Part shown: piece by piece, positions 48,394 through 57,221 of the stretch
How positions within the stretch are numbered: the stretch's first letter is position 1
Layout of the letters: the number at the start of each line of letters is the position of its first letter
DNA from: Eubacteriaceae bacterium CHKCI004
Lineage (GTDB): Bacteria > Bacillota > Clostridia > Lachnospirales > Lachnospiraceae
NCBI GenBank assembly: GCA_900016875.1
Contig: FCNR01000017.1
Location: 62,001 to 126,000 of the forward strand
Direction: 5' to 3'
DNA length: 64,000 nucleotides
Position numbers and translations under genes: made by a program
The notes under the pieces: model-generated
Told to the model about the DNA's origin: nothing
Databases searched by the model: none
The model's input: only the letters and a program-made list of their open reading frames with translations

Positions 48394-50152
48394 AACCGGA
48401 AAGATTTATGGAATTAACGGCCCTGTCGTCTATCTGAAAGGTAATACAGGATTTCGTATGGCGGAGATGGTCTATGTCGGCAGACAGAAGCTGGTGGGCG
48501 AGGTCATTGCTCTTGATAAAGACAGAACCACCGTGCAGGTGTATGAAGAGACTACGGGCCTGCGTCCGGGAGAAGAAGTGGTGGCAAGCGGCAGCGCCGT
48601 TTCCGTTACCCTTGCCCCCGGGATTCTCAACAACATTTTTGATGGTATCGAACGGCCGCTGGAGCGGATCGCAGAGTCGGCAGGAGCATTTATTACCCGC
48701 GGAGTCAGTGTAGACTCTCTGGATCGCCAGAAAAAATGGAAAGCGCATATTACGGTTGAAAAAGGACAATATCTCCATGGCGGGGATATTATTGCAGAGG
48801 TTCCGGAAACCCGGGCTATCATTCATAAATGTATGGTTCCTCCCGATGTGGAAGGAACGGTCGTGGAGACAGTGCCGGACGGGACTTACACCATTGATGA
48901 GTCCCTTGTGGTGCTGAAGCTCTCTGACGGGACAGAAAGGAAGCTGACCATGACGCAGCACTGGCCGATCCGGACAGCGAGACCCTGCCATCACCGGTTC
49001 CCGGTTTCTGTGCCTCTGGTCACAGGACAGCGTATCATCGATACGATGTTTCCCATCGCGAAGGGCGGAACGGCGGCTATTCCGGGAGGTTTCGGAACGG
49101 GTAAGACCATGACGCAGCACCAGATCGCCAAATGGGCGGATGCGGATATCATAATCTATATCGGATGCGGAGAGCGAGGCAATGAGATGACGCAGGTTCT
49201 GGAGGAGTTCAGTGAACTGATGGATCCCAGAAGCGGACAGCCGCTCATGGACCGGACGACACTCATTGCTAATACTTCCAATATGCCGGTGGCAGCCAGG
49301 GAGGCCAGCATATACACCGGACTGACTTTGGCTGAATATTACCGGGATATGGGTTATGATGTGGCCATCATGGCAGATTCCACTTCCCGCTGGGCGGAAG
49401 CGCTCCGTGAGTTGTCCGGCCGTCTGGAAGAGATGCCGGCAGAGGAAGGTTTTCCGGCGTATCTGGCTTCTCGTCTGTCAGCCTTTTATGAGAGAGCCGG
49501 CATGATGCATAACCTCAACGGAACTAACGGTTCCGTCACCATCATCGGCGCGGTTTCCCCGCAGGGCGGAGACTTTTCCGAGCCGGTCACTCAGAATACA
49601 AAGCGCTTTGTCCGATGTTTCTGGGGACTGGATAAGAGCCTTGCCTACGCGAGACATTTTCCGGCTATTCACTGGCTTACCAGTTACAGCGAGTATCTGG
49701 GCGATTTAAGCCCGTGGTACAGAGACAATGTTTCCCCGCAGTTTGTGGAATACCGCAACCGCCTCATGGCGCTGCTCAATCAGGAGAGCAGTCTTCTCGA
49801 GATCGTCAAGCTCATCGGAAGCGACGTGCTTCCGGATGACCAGAAGCTGGTGCTTGAGATCGCCCGTGTCATCCGGCTGGGATTTTTACAGCAGAATGCC
49901 TTTCATCAGGAGGATACCTGCGTATCCATGGAAAAGCAGTTCCTGATGATGGATATCATATTGTATCTTTATAAACTTGCCCGCACCCTTGTGTCCATGG
50001 GACACCCGATGTCTGTGCTTAAGGAAGAGAAAATATTTGATAAGATCATTGCCATCAAATATGATGTGCCGAACGACCAACTGGAAATGTTTGCGCAGTA
50101 CCGCCGGGATATCGATGCATTTTATCAGAGGGTGCTGGAGAAAAACGCATAA
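48386..50152 (+). CDS. V-type ATP synthase subunit A (catalytic)
   Basis: 588 residues, the ATP-hydrolysing subunit. Seen: [15 protein letters not shown] at the N-terminus, the bulge domain characteristic of A subunits (about 110-190), P-loop GGFGTGKT (234-241), [19 protein letters not shown] with the catalytic Glu, and [23 protein letters not shown]. The start is TTG at 48386, eight bases after AGGAGG; the GTG at 48377 overlaps the ribosome site itself and is rejected. It overlaps subunit E by 8 bases. Confidence 0.96.
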   Translation: MLKTGKIYGINGPVVYLKGNTGFRMAEMVYVGRQKLVGEVIALDKDRTTVQVYEETTGLRPGEEVVASGSAVSVTLAPGILNNIFDGIERPLERIAESAGAFITRGVSVDSLDRQKKWKAHITVEKGQYLHGGDIIAEVPETRAIIHKCMVPPDVEGTVVETVPDGTYTIDESLVVLKLSDGTERKLTMTQHWPIRTARPCHHRFPVSVPLVTGQRIIDTMFPIAKGGTAAIPGGFGTGKTMTQHQIAKWADADIIIYIGCGERGNEMTQVLEEFSELMDPRSGQPLMDRTTLIANTSNMPVAAREASIYTGLTLAEYYRDMGYDVAIMADSTSRWAEALRELSGRLEEMPAEEGFPAYLASRLSAFYERAGMMHNLNGTNGSVTIIGAVSPQGGDFSEPVTQNTKRFVRCFWGLDKSLAYARHFPAIHWLTSYSEYLGDLSPWYRDNVSPQFVEYRNRLMALLNQESSLLEIVKLIGSDVLPDDQKLVLEIARVIRLGFLQQNAFHQEDTCVSMEKQFLMMDIILYLYKLARTLVSMGHPMSVLKEEKIFDKIIAIKYDVPNDQLEMFAQYRRDIDAFYQRVLEKNA

Positions 50153-50167
50153 GGAGGGACCGGAAAT

Positions 50168-51553
50168 ATGTCAATTGAATATTTAGGCCTGAGCAGCGTT
50201 AATGGCCCTCTGGTTGTTCTGGAAGGCGTACAGGACGCCTTCTTTGATGAGATCGTGGAGTTCGTCATAGACGGCTCCGAGAGAAAAATAGGACGTATCG
50301 TGGAACTGTATGAAGATAAGGCGGTCATCCAGGTGTTTGAGGGCACGGAGAGTATGTCGCTTATGAATACCCACACGAAGCTGACCGGACATCCCATGGA
50401 AATTGCTCTGTCACCGGATATGCTGGGACGGACTTTCAACGGGATTGGTCAGCCCATTGATGATCTGGGTCCTATCGTATCCACACTCAAACGGGATGTC
50501 AACGGCCTGCCGTTAAATCCGGTCTGCCGTGAGTACCCGAGAAACTATATTCACACCGGAATCTCCGCCATCGACGGATTGACAACGCTGATCCGCGGAC
50601 AGAAGCTGCCGATTTTCTCCGGCAACGGTCTGCCACATGATCAGCTGGCCGCCCAGATTGTAAAACAGGCGTCTTTGGGCGAGGACTCTGATGAGGAGTT
50701 TGCTATCGTTTTTGCCGCCATGGGCGTCAAGCATGACGTGGCGGACTTTTTCCGGCATACCTTTGAGGAGAGCGGCGTGGCCGACCACGTGGCCATGTTC
50801 CTGAATCTGGCCAACGATCCGGTGGTGGAGCGTCTCATCACTCCGAAGGTGGCGCTGACCGTGGCGGAATATCTGGCCTTTGAGCAGCACATGCATATCC
50901 TTGTTATTCTGACGGATATGACTTCCTTTGCCGAGGCCATGCGTGAGGTATCCTCCTCCAAGGGAGAAATCCCGAGCCGGAAAGGTTTTCCGGGTTATCT
51001 TTACAGCGAGCTGGCGGCCATCTATGAGCGTGCAGGTATCGTGCGGGGAGTGGAAGGCTCTGTGACGCAGCTGCCGATTCTCACCATGCCCAACGATGAC
51101 ATCACCCATCCGATCCCCGACCTGACCGGATATATCACCGAGGGACAGATCGTTCTGGATCGTCCGCTGAACGGCCAGTCCATTTACCCTCCTATCAATA
51201 TCCTGCCGTCGCTGTCCCGTCTTATGAAGGACGGTATCGGAGAAGGCTACACGAGAGAAGACCATCAGGACCTTTCCAATCAGCTTTTCTCCGCCTACGC
51301 AAAGGTGGGCGACGCCAGAAATCTGGCCTCCGTCATCGGTGAGGATGAGTTGTCGCCGATTGATAAGAAATATCTGGAATTCGGAAAGGAATTTGAGGAA
51401 AGATATATCGGCCAGGGGCCGGAAGAAAACCGAACCATGGAAGAGACCCTGAATCTCGGCTGGGAGCTCCTCGGCAAGCTGCCGCGGGAGGAGCTGGATC
51501 GGGTGGACACCAGGCTGCTTGATAAGTATTATAAGCCGGCGCCGGAGGAGTAA
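50168..51553 (+). CDS. V-type ATP synthase subunit B
   Basis: 461 residues, the non-catalytic nucleotide-binding subunit. Seen: [26 protein letters not shown] in the place of the P-loop (degenerate, as in all B subunits), [37 protein letters not shown] in parts, and [27 protein letters not shown] in parts. The start follows AAGGAGGG. It lies 15 bp after subunit A. Confidence 0.96.
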   Translation: MSIEYLGLSSVNGPLVVLEGVQDAFFDEIVEFVIDGSERKIGRIVELYEDKAVIQVFEGTESMSLMNTHTKLTGHPMEIALSPDMLGRTFNGIGQPIDDLGPIVSTLKRDVNGLPLNPVCREYPRNYIHTGISAIDGLTTLIRGQKLPIFSGNGLPHDQLAAQIVKQASLGEDSDEEFAIVFAAMGVKHDVADFFRHTFEESGVADHVAMFLNLANDPVVERLITPKVALTVAEYLAFEQHMHILVILTDMTSFAEAMREVSSSKGEIPSRKGFPGYLYSELAAIYERAGIVRGVEGSVTQLPILTMPNDDITHPIPDLTGYITEGQIVLDRPLNGQSIYPPINILPSLSRLMKDGIGEGYTREDHQDLSNQLFSAYAKVGDARNLASVIGEDELSPIDKKYLEFGKEFEERYIGQGPEENRTMEETLNLGWELLGKLPREELDRVDTRLLDKYYKPAPEE

Positions 51554-51565
51554 AGGAGGGGTTTT

Positions 51566-52186
51566 ATGGATCCACGTACATTTCCCACCAAAGGAAATCT
51601 GATGCTGGCGAAGAATTCGCTGGCCCTTGCCAAGCAGGGATATGATCTGATGGACCGGAAGAGGAACATTCTCATCCGGGAGCTGATGGATCTGATCGAC
51701 GAGGCCCGGAGCATCCAGGAGGAGATTGACAGTACATTTACCTATGCGTATCAGTGCCTCCAGCGGGCCAACATCGAAAACGGAATCAGCACCGTGGAGC
51801 AGCTTGCCTACACAGTGCCCATCGAAAACTCCATCACCATTCAGGTGAGAAGCATCATGGGAACGGAGATTCCTCATGTGAAGTACACGCCTGACGCCGG
51901 AAAGCCGACCTACGCTTTCAGTACGACCCACGAGTCCATCGACATCGCCAGGGAGGCCTTCAGCCGGGTGAAAGACCTGACCGTAAAGCTGTCCATGGTG
52001 GAGAATGCCGCTTACCGCCTGGCCAGCAACATCAAAAAGACACAGAAGCGCGCCAACGCGCTGCAAAATATCACCATCCCCATGTACACGTCTCTGGTAT
52101 ATACCATCACCAATGCCCTGGAAGAAAAAGACAGGGAGGAATTTACGAGACTGAAAGTAATCAAACGGATGAAGATGAAGGAATAA
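51566..52186 (+). CDS. V-type ATP synthase subunit D
   Basis: 206 residues, the central rotor shaft. It is an antiparallel coiled coil: N-terminal FPTKGNLMLAKNSLALAKQGYDLMDRKR (in parts), a middle globular part, and C-terminal NIKKTQKRANALQNITIP, the family signature. The start follows AAAGGAGGGG. Last gene of the operon. Confidence 0.95.
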   Translation: MDPRTFPTKGNLMLAKNSLALAKQGYDLMDRKRNILIRELMDLIDEARSIQEEIDSTFTYAYQCLQRANIENGISTVEQLAYTVPIENSITIQVRSIMGTEIPHVKYTPDAGKPTYAFSTTHESIDIAREAFSRVKDLTVKLSMVENAAYRLASNIKKTQKRANALQNITIPMYTSLVYTITNALEEKDREEFTRLKVIKRMKMKE

Positions 52187-52194
52187 GAATAAAT

Positions 52195-52236
52195 AAAAAT
52201 GCCCGTTGTCGGCTGTGTGCTGACAGCGGGTATTGT
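52195..52236 (-). terminator. Terminator between V-ATPase and the convergent LysR gene
   Basis: Arms ATGCCCGTTGTC / GACAGCGGGTAT with one internal mismatch. Read on the minus strand it is followed by TTTTTATTTATT, so it ends the LysR transcript; it may also stop the V-ATPase transcript. Further GC-rich partial pairing (GCCCGT / ACGGGC) fills 52250-52297. Confidence 0.6.
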
Positions 52237-52303
52237 ATTGTGCGATACGCCCGTTGGACGGTCGCCGTGTTTGCACGGGCGGACGCCTGACGGGCAACGG
52301 AGA

Positions 52304-53206
52304 TTATTCAAACTTTTCCTGCTGAAACATCTCCTGCAGTGTCTGTATAAACTTATCGGCGGCCCGGGAAAAGACCGGGTACTTCTTCCAGACCAGAAAG
52401 GCGGTGGCTTCCAGGCGCGGGGAGAGGGGACGGAAGCAGAGATTGCTGTCGCCGCTGGTGTTGATGAGCTTGTCCAGGCAGATGGCGTAGCCCATGCCCT
52501 CGTCCACCAGAAGGGAGGCGTTGAAGATCAGGTTGTAGGTGGCTGCCACGTGCAGCCGGGAAATGTCCTGCTTCATCCAGAGAGACAGCTCGCTGCTCTG
52601 ATTTTCCTGCTCCGAGAGAATCAGAGGCTTGTCCCACAGATCTTCCGGAGTGACAGATTCCTTTTCGGCCAGAGGGGAATCTTTCCGCATCAGCACACCC
52701 CACACATCCGGAATCGGAATCCGCATGGAATCGTATTTATTCCCGTCCACAGAATCATAAAGAATCCCAAAGTCAATGAGTCCCTTATCAAGCTGCTCCA
52801 TGACAAAGGTCGCGTTTCCGCTGGAAATATGATAATGGATGTCCGGGTATTTCTCCCGGAGCGACTGCGCCGCCCGGGCCAGCAGCCGCACGATGTCGGT
52901 CTCGCCGGAACCGATGTACACATCGCCCGCCACCACCTCATCGGAAAGAGCAATCTCATTTTCCGTCATGTGAACCAGCCCAAGAATCTCCTCCGCCCGC
53001 TTGCGAAGCAGCATTCCTTCCTCGGTCAGAAGCACCTTGCGGGAGCCTTTGGTGCCGCGGATCAGCAGCTGTTTGCCAAGCTCCTGTTCAAGATGTTTCA
53101 GCTGTGTGGAGAGAGTGGGCTGAGAGAGGTGCAGCGACTGCGCCGCGCTGGAGATGCTCTGCTCCCTGGCCACAGCCAGAAAATATTGTAATATACGAAG
53201 TTCCAA
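52304..53206 (-). CDS. LysR-family transcriptional regulator
   Basis: 300 residues. N-terminal winged helix (ELRILQYFLAVAREQSISSAAQSLHLSQPTLSTQLKHLE in parts) and a two-lobed effector domain (GDVYIGSGETDIVRLLA; VWGVLMRKDSPLAEKESVTPEDLWDKPLIL in parts). The start is TTG at 53206 with AGGAGG eight bases before it. It is divergent from a metallo-beta-lactamase-fold gene, the usual geometry for a LysR regulator and its target. It is closely similar in layout to the second LysR protein at 55758. Confidence 0.93.
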   Translation of the reverse strand: MELRILQYFLAVAREQSISSAAQSLHLSQPTLSTQLKHLEQELGKQLLIRGTKGSRKVLLTEEGMLLRKRAEEILGLVHMTENEIALSDEVVAGDVYIGSGETDIVRLLARAAQSLREKYPDIHYHISSGNATFVMEQLDKGLIDFGILYDSVDGNKYDSMRIPIPDVWGVLMRKDSPLAEKESVTPEDLWDKPLILSEQENQSSELSLWMKQDISRLHVAATYNLIFNASLLVDEGMGYAICLDKLINTSGDSNLCFRPLSPRLEATAFLVWKKYPVFSRAADKFIQTLQEMFQQEKFE

Positions 53207-53286
53207 GGGAATGCCTCCTTTCGGGGTGGGAATGGGTATGAAATGATTTTACATGGGGGTGAAGAAAAAGGCAAGGGATTTCATTC

Positions 53287-53316
53287 TTGACCCGCAGGGA
53301 GAGAATTTGTTATCCT
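53287..53316 (+). promoter_or_regulatory. Predicted promoter of the metallo-beta-lactamase-fold gene
   Basis: TTGACC at 53287-53292 and TATCCT at 53311-53316, 18-bp spacer, in the 176-bp divergent gap with the LysR gene. Confidence 0.45.
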
Positions 53317-53382
53317 ATGGTTAAAAAAGAGTATATCAGGAGTTTTTTGCGCGAAAACAGAAAGGCAGGTTAAAGAAAAATT

Positions 53383-54384
53383 ATGGTTGAATTAATACAT
53401 CGCAGCCCGGACATTTACAAGATCGATGTCCCCCTGACGGGGAACCCGTTAAAGAATCTCAATTGTTACGTTATAAAGGACGGCGGGGAAAGCGCCGTCA
53501 TTGATACCGGCTTCCGCACGGAGGAATGCTGGCAGGCGCTGAAAGGCGGCCTCAGCGAGATCGGCGTGTCGCCGGAGCACACGAAGCTGCTCGTTACGCA
53601 TCTTCATTCGGATCATATCGGACTGGCGGGATATTTTAATTATCCGGATACCACTATCTATATGGGAAAGGTGGAGTATGAGTATTACCGCCGCATGAAA
53701 GAGGGAGATCTTATGGGGCGAATTGACCAGCAGTATCGTCTGGAAGGATTTCCGGAGGATGAGCTTCAGGATGCCATCAAGACAAATCCTGCCAGTATTT
53801 ATCTGCCGGACGCCACATTTCCGGTGACGACCCTACAGGAAGGCGATACCGTCACTGTGGGAGGCACGACGCTTACTGCGATTTTCATGCCGGGACATAC
53901 GCCGGGACAGATGATCTTCTATATTGCTGACAAAAAGATCATGTTCCTGGCAGACCACCTTCTGTTTGACATCACGCCAAACATTACCAAATGGTCGGGG
54001 ATTGACGATTCCCTGCGGCAATACATGAATAATCTGGAGCGGCTGCTGGATTTTGATGTTGACCTGCCTCTCCCTGCGCATCGTAATCTCTCAAACAAAA
54101 CGCTGGAAGACAGAGTGGCGGAGATCCTCGCTCACCATGCGGTCCGCCTTAATCAGATTCTTAAAGTGTTGGAAAAACAGCCGGGAGCGACCGGATATGA
54201 AGTGGCTGGCGGTCTAACCTGGTCCATGCGCGGCAGAGCATGGAAAGACGCCCCGAACCGACAGAAATGGTTTGCGGTGGGCGAGACGCTGGCACACATC
54301 GAATATCTGATGGCAGAGAATAAAGTCTGCCGTGTTAAAAAAGAGAGAAACGGGAAAATGATTCATACCTATGAGCTGGTGTGA
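53383..54384 (+). CDS. MBL-fold metallohydrolase
   Basis: 333 residues. Metallo-beta-lactamase fold with the two-metal site VTHLHSDHIGLAG (HxHxDH), MPGHTPGQM, FLADHLLF and a late His in PLPAHRN; a C-terminal helical winged-helix-like part (about 235-325) resembles the extra domain of the LACTB2/DUF-type members. The fold hydrolyses thioesters, lactones or phosphodiesters; the substrate is unknown. No clear ribosome site precedes the ATG at 53383. Probably controlled by the divergent LysR. Confidence 0.88.
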   Translation: MVELIHRSPDIYKIDVPLTGNPLKNLNCYVIKDGGESAVIDTGFRTEECWQALKGGLSEIGVSPEHTKLLVTHLHSDHIGLAGYFNYPDTTIYMGKVEYEYYRRMKEGDLMGRIDQQYRLEGFPEDELQDAIKTNPASIYLPDATFPVTTLQEGDTVTVGGTTLTAIFMPGHTPGQMIFYIADKKIMFLADHLLFDITPNITKWSGIDDSLRQYMNNLERLLDFDVDLPLPAHRNLSNKTLEDRVAEILAHHAVRLNQILKVLEKQPGATGYEVAGGLTWSMRGRAWKDAPNRQKWFAVGETLAHIEYLMAENKVCRVKKERNGKMIHTYELV

Positions 54385-54395
54385 GGATGAAGAGT

Positions 54396-54441
54396 AAAAG
54401 ACAGAGAAATGTACGGGAATATGTTTCTCTGTCTTTCTTTA
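54396..54441 (+). terminator. Terminator after the MBL-fold gene
   Basis: AAAGACAGAGAAAT / ATGTTTCTCTGTCTTT, 14 bp of near-perfect stem, followed by CTTTAT. Confidence 0.85.
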
Positions 54442-54733
54442 TCTGGTTTGCTTTCTTTGTTGTGATTCTTTGATTGTGGCAATTGATTGTGGTCGTTGAT
54501 AGTAATCAGTGGTCATGGGATTGGACATGGCCGTTGGTTATTGAAATCGCAGATTTTGCATAGGCAAAAACTATACATTTACATAAAGAACAAATATTTG
54601 CTATTGGTCCTCCGAAGGAATATAGTGTAATTGAGAGAAGAAACAGACAACCGTTCCCGATTCCATGGACGGAAACGGGGCACATTTGCCGGCAAAGATC
54701 ACATCGGTGACTGGTGGAAGGAGGACATATATA
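54442..54733. other. AT-rich gap before the cyclophilin-like genes
   Basis: 292 bp with degenerate repeats of TTGATTGTGG/GGTCRTTG (54470-54540) and no reading frame I would support. Possible but weak promoter elements (TTTACA near 54577). Nothing else seen. Confidence 0.3.
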
Positions 54734-55114
54734 ATGGAAGGAAAAAATAAGATAAATATCCAGATTGGAGAAAATGTACTGACAGCGACGCTGGTGGAGA
54801 ACTCTTCCGCAGAAGCGCTTTTTGCCATGCTGGAGGCAGGTCCGCTGACCATTCACATGAACGATTACGCCGGCATGGAAAAGGTAGGCTCCATTGGAAA
54901 GCTGCTGCCGACCAACGACCAGCACATCAAGGCGAAACCATGCGACTTGATTCTGTATCTGGGAGACTCCCTGGTCATCTACTACGAGTCAAATTCCTGG
55001 AACTTTACCCGCCTGGGCAGGATTGAAGGCGTGACTCAGAAAGAACTGAAGATGATTCTCGGCAGAGGAGATGTTACCGCAGTGCTCACACCTGCCGAAA
55101 AGGAGACAAACTGA
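54734..55114 (+). CDS. Cyclophilin-like fold protein
   Basis: 126 residues. Matches the bacterial cyclophilin-like family (Cyclophil_like, formerly DUF369): INIQIGENVLTATLVENSSAEALFAMLEAGPLTIHMNDYAGMEKVGSIG (in parts), then the glycine/aspartate loop KPCDLILYLGDSLVIYYESNSWNFTRLGRIEG in parts. It is predicted cytosolic. Family members have no proven prolyl isomerase activity and are often found next to flavodoxins, as here. The start at 54734 follows GGAAGGAGG; its stop overlaps the next ATG by one base. Confidence 0.87.
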   Translation: MEGKNKINIQIGENVLTATLVENSSAEALFAMLEAGPLTIHMNDYAGMEKVGSIGKLLPTNDQHIKAKPCDLILYLGDSLVIYYESNSWNFTRLGRIEGVTQKELKMILGRGDVTAVLTPAEKETN

Positions 55115-55719
55115 TGGAAAGAGACGCCTGCCGGGAAAAGGTCGGGGCGGAGCGATCAGATATCCGCCGGAAAGCGGGCAGAAGGAAGCGGACAGCCATC
55201 GTTTTATGTGCCCTGGTACTTGCCCTAGGGCTGACTGCCTGCGGTCAGACAGGGCAGAACAAGCAGACCGGCCAGGGCGGCCAGGACAGCGCCCCGGCGG
55301 GAACGACAGCAGCCGCGCCGGAAACCGCCGAAGAGAGTACCGGAACCTCATCGGACAGCGCCCGGAATACAATCTCCCTCCGCCTTACCACAGAAGACGG
55401 AACCGTCATCGAGTACGCCCTCAACGACAGTCAGGCTGCTGCGGACTTATACAGTCAGCTGCCGCGCACCATAGAGGTGGAGGATTACAGCACCAATGAG
55501 AAGATTTTTTATCCGCCGGAGGAACTGGATACCGGGGATGCGCCGGAAGCAGCCGGAGGAGCAGGCGTGCTGGCGTATTATGAGCCGTGGGGCGACGTGG
55601 TCATGTTTTATGATGATTTTAGCACGGCGTCAGGGCTGTATGAACTGGGAACAGTGACTTCCGGCAGCGAAAATATCTCCGAGCTGTCCGGCAGTGTTCT
55701 GATAGAACAGGCAGAATAA
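55114..55719 (+). CDS. Lipoprotein with cyclophilin-like fold
   Basis: 201 residues. A basic N-terminus and a membrane segment end in the lipobox LGLTAC (Cys near residue 43), followed by a Gln/Gly/Thr/Ser-rich linker (about 44-85). The last 115 residues resemble the previous protein's fold: TISLRLTTEDGTVIEYALNDSQAAADLYSQLP (in parts), IFYPPEELDTGDAPEAAGG, GVLAYYEPWGDVVMFYDDF. So one cytosolic and one surface-bound copy are made from an overlapping gene pair (TGATG junction). The N-terminal extension before the hydrophobic segment (about 25 residues) is long for a lipoprotein signal. Confidence 0.82.
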   Translation: MERDACREKVGAERSDIRRKAGRRKRTAIVLCALVLALGLTACGQTGQNKQTGQGGQDSAPAGTTAAAPETAEESTGTSSDSARNTISLRLTTEDGTVIEYALNDSQAAADLYSQLPRTIEVEDYSTNEKIFYPPEELDTGDAPEAAGGAGVLAYYEPWGDVVMFYDDFSTASGLYELGTVTSGSENISELSGSVLIEQAE

Positions 55720-55757
55720 TCGATAACTGATATATAGGGGAAACAGGAGGAACGTTT

Positions 55758-56678
55758 ATGGAACTTCGCACACTGCGTTATTTTCTTACCACAGCCGATG
55801 AAGGAAACATCACGAGAGCCGCCCATATTCTGCATGTGACCCAGCCGACATTAAGCCGTCAGCTCATGGAGTTGGAGAGAGAACTGGGAACGGTGCTGAT
55901 CGTCAGAGGCAAAAAAGGTGTTACTTTGACGGATGACGGAATGCTTTTTCGGCAGAGGGCAGAAGAAATCGTGGAGCTTGCCGACCGGGCGGAAAAGACC
56001 TTTGTGGAAAGAGAAAACACTGTGAGCGGCATTGTATCCATAGGAGCAACGGAGGCCGTGGGCAGCCGTCTGCTCGCCAGGATTATGAAGAAATTCTCTG
56101 ACAAATATCCTTTGATTCAGTTTCATCTCTATAATGAGATGGCGGACAACATCAAAGAGCGCATGGACAAAGGACTGGTAGACGTGGGGCTTCTGTTGGA
56201 ACCGGTGGACACGACAAAATATGACTTTGTCCGTCTCTCCCAGAAAGAAACCTGGGGTGTTCTCATGCGCAAAGACCACCCTCTTTCCCAACGGGAATCG
56301 GTGACGCCGCAGGAGATGGCGAAGTACCCACTGATTCTTCCTCTTCGGGAAAATGTGCGGGCGGACATTATAAACTGGCTGGGAAAAGAAGAACGGGAAT
56401 TAAAGATTCCTCTGGGCTACACCCTCCTTTCCAACGCTGTGCTCATGGTGGAGGAGGGAATGGGCTGCGCCTTCTGCCTGGACGGCGCGCTTGCCATTCA
56501 CAGCAGCCCGAATCTCAAATTTATTCCCATTTCACCGGAACACACCACCCGGAGCGTGCTTCTCTGGAAGAAAAACCATCTGTTCACACCCGCCACTTCA
56601 CTGTTTATTCAGGAAATCAATATGTTAAAGACGCCGATAAGCCGGCGTCAATTAGAGGAATTTTCCTCCGGATTATGA
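55758..56678 (+). CDS. LysR-family transcriptional regulator
   Basis: 306 residues. N-terminal helix-turn-helix (ELRTLRYFLTTADEGNITRAAHILHVTQPTLSRQLMELE in parts) and effector domain (GIVSIGATEAVGSRLLARI; LMRKDHPLSQRESVTPQEMAKYPLIL in parts). A close paralog of the LysR at 52304, including the LMRKD.PL segment. The start follows AGGAGG. The end is unusual: the stop codon TGA is the loop of a perfect hairpin (CCGGATTA-TGA-TAATCCGG), and the sequence after it is the remnant of a flavodoxin gene. Confidence 0.93.
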   Translation: MELRTLRYFLTTADEGNITRAAHILHVTQPTLSRQLMELERELGTVLIVRGKKGVTLTDDGMLFRQRAEEIVELADRAEKTFVERENTVSGIVSIGATEAVGSRLLARIMKKFSDKYPLIQFHLYNEMADNIKERMDKGLVDVGLLLEPVDTTKYDFVRLSQKETWGVLMRKDHPLSQRESVTPQEMAKYPLILPLRENVRADIINWLGKEERELKIPLGYTLLSNAVLMVEEGMGCAFCLDGALAIHSSPNLKFIPISPEHTTRSVLLWKKNHLFTPATSLFIQEINMLKTPISRRQLEEFSSGL

Positions 56679-56691
56679 TAATCCGGGGGAA
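56663..56691. repeat. Perfect hairpin spanning the LysR stop codon
   Basis: Arms TTTCCTCCGGATTA and TAATCCGGGGGAAA with TGA as the loop. No T-run, so not a normal terminator. It marks the junction between the intact LysR gene and flavodoxin remains. Confidence 0.6.
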
Positions 56692-56934
56692 ACTCTGGTG
56701 GTATATTATTTGGCAACAAGAAATACAGAAGCAGTCATAGATTATATTGTGGAAGATATAGGAAGAGGTTTAGTTGAACTGGAGCCGCCAGAATCTTATA
56801 CAGATGCAGATATGGAATAGACAGATGATATCAGCCGTGTGTCTCAGGAACATGAAAGTCTGAGATGCGAAAGATTCCAGTTAAGTGATTTTGAATAGGA
56901 TGTCCAGATGTGGATTGAAGGACTTGGATTATAA
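56686..56934 (+). pseudogene. Decayed flavodoxin gene
   Basis: One frame reads GETLVVYYLATRNTEAVIDY and on to ELEPPESYTDADME, a recognisable flavodoxin start with the FMN loop (normally SATGNTE), then TAG (56818-56820), then TDDISRVSQEHESLR as expected next in the family, then a second TAG (56896-56898), then DVQMWIEGLGL and TAA, which matches a flavodoxin C-terminus. The middle of the protein is missing and no start codon remains. It is therefore a gene reduced by a large internal deletion and two stops. Intact flavodoxins lie at 58854 and 59759. Confidence 0.75.
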
Positions 56935-56950
56935 AGTAATATTAAAGTAT

Positions 56951-56986
56951 AAAAAAGCATGATTCATAGGAGTCATGCTTTTTTCT
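56951..56986 (+). terminator. Terminator after the flavodoxin remnant
   Basis: AAAAAAGCATGA / TCATGCTTTTTTC with a 10-nt loop; symmetrical A and T runs suggest it works both ways. Confidence 0.85.
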
Positions 56987-57221
56987 TGATATTAATTGTA
57001 AGTAGTAATGGAATAATATAAGGATAAGCGTTATAATATATTTACAATATGTTCAGGGATAAAAGAAAGCGGATTATTATTTGATATATGCCATTCAAAA
57101 AAATATTGCATTGAAAGAAAAATAGGGAGTAAAAAGTGAGCAAGGGTAATGATGCAACGTCTACATGGAAACAGTAATGGGCGAAGAATAAGAGTTCAAA
57201 ATTAAATTGGGGAGGAAATGT
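56987..57221. other. AT-rich gap upstream of the AlbA_2 gene
   Basis: 235 bp of very AT-rich sequence with no supportable reading frame. Several TATATTT-like strings but no well-spaced promoter. Base composition changes here compared with the V-ATPase region, suggesting acquired DNA. Confidence 0.3.
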
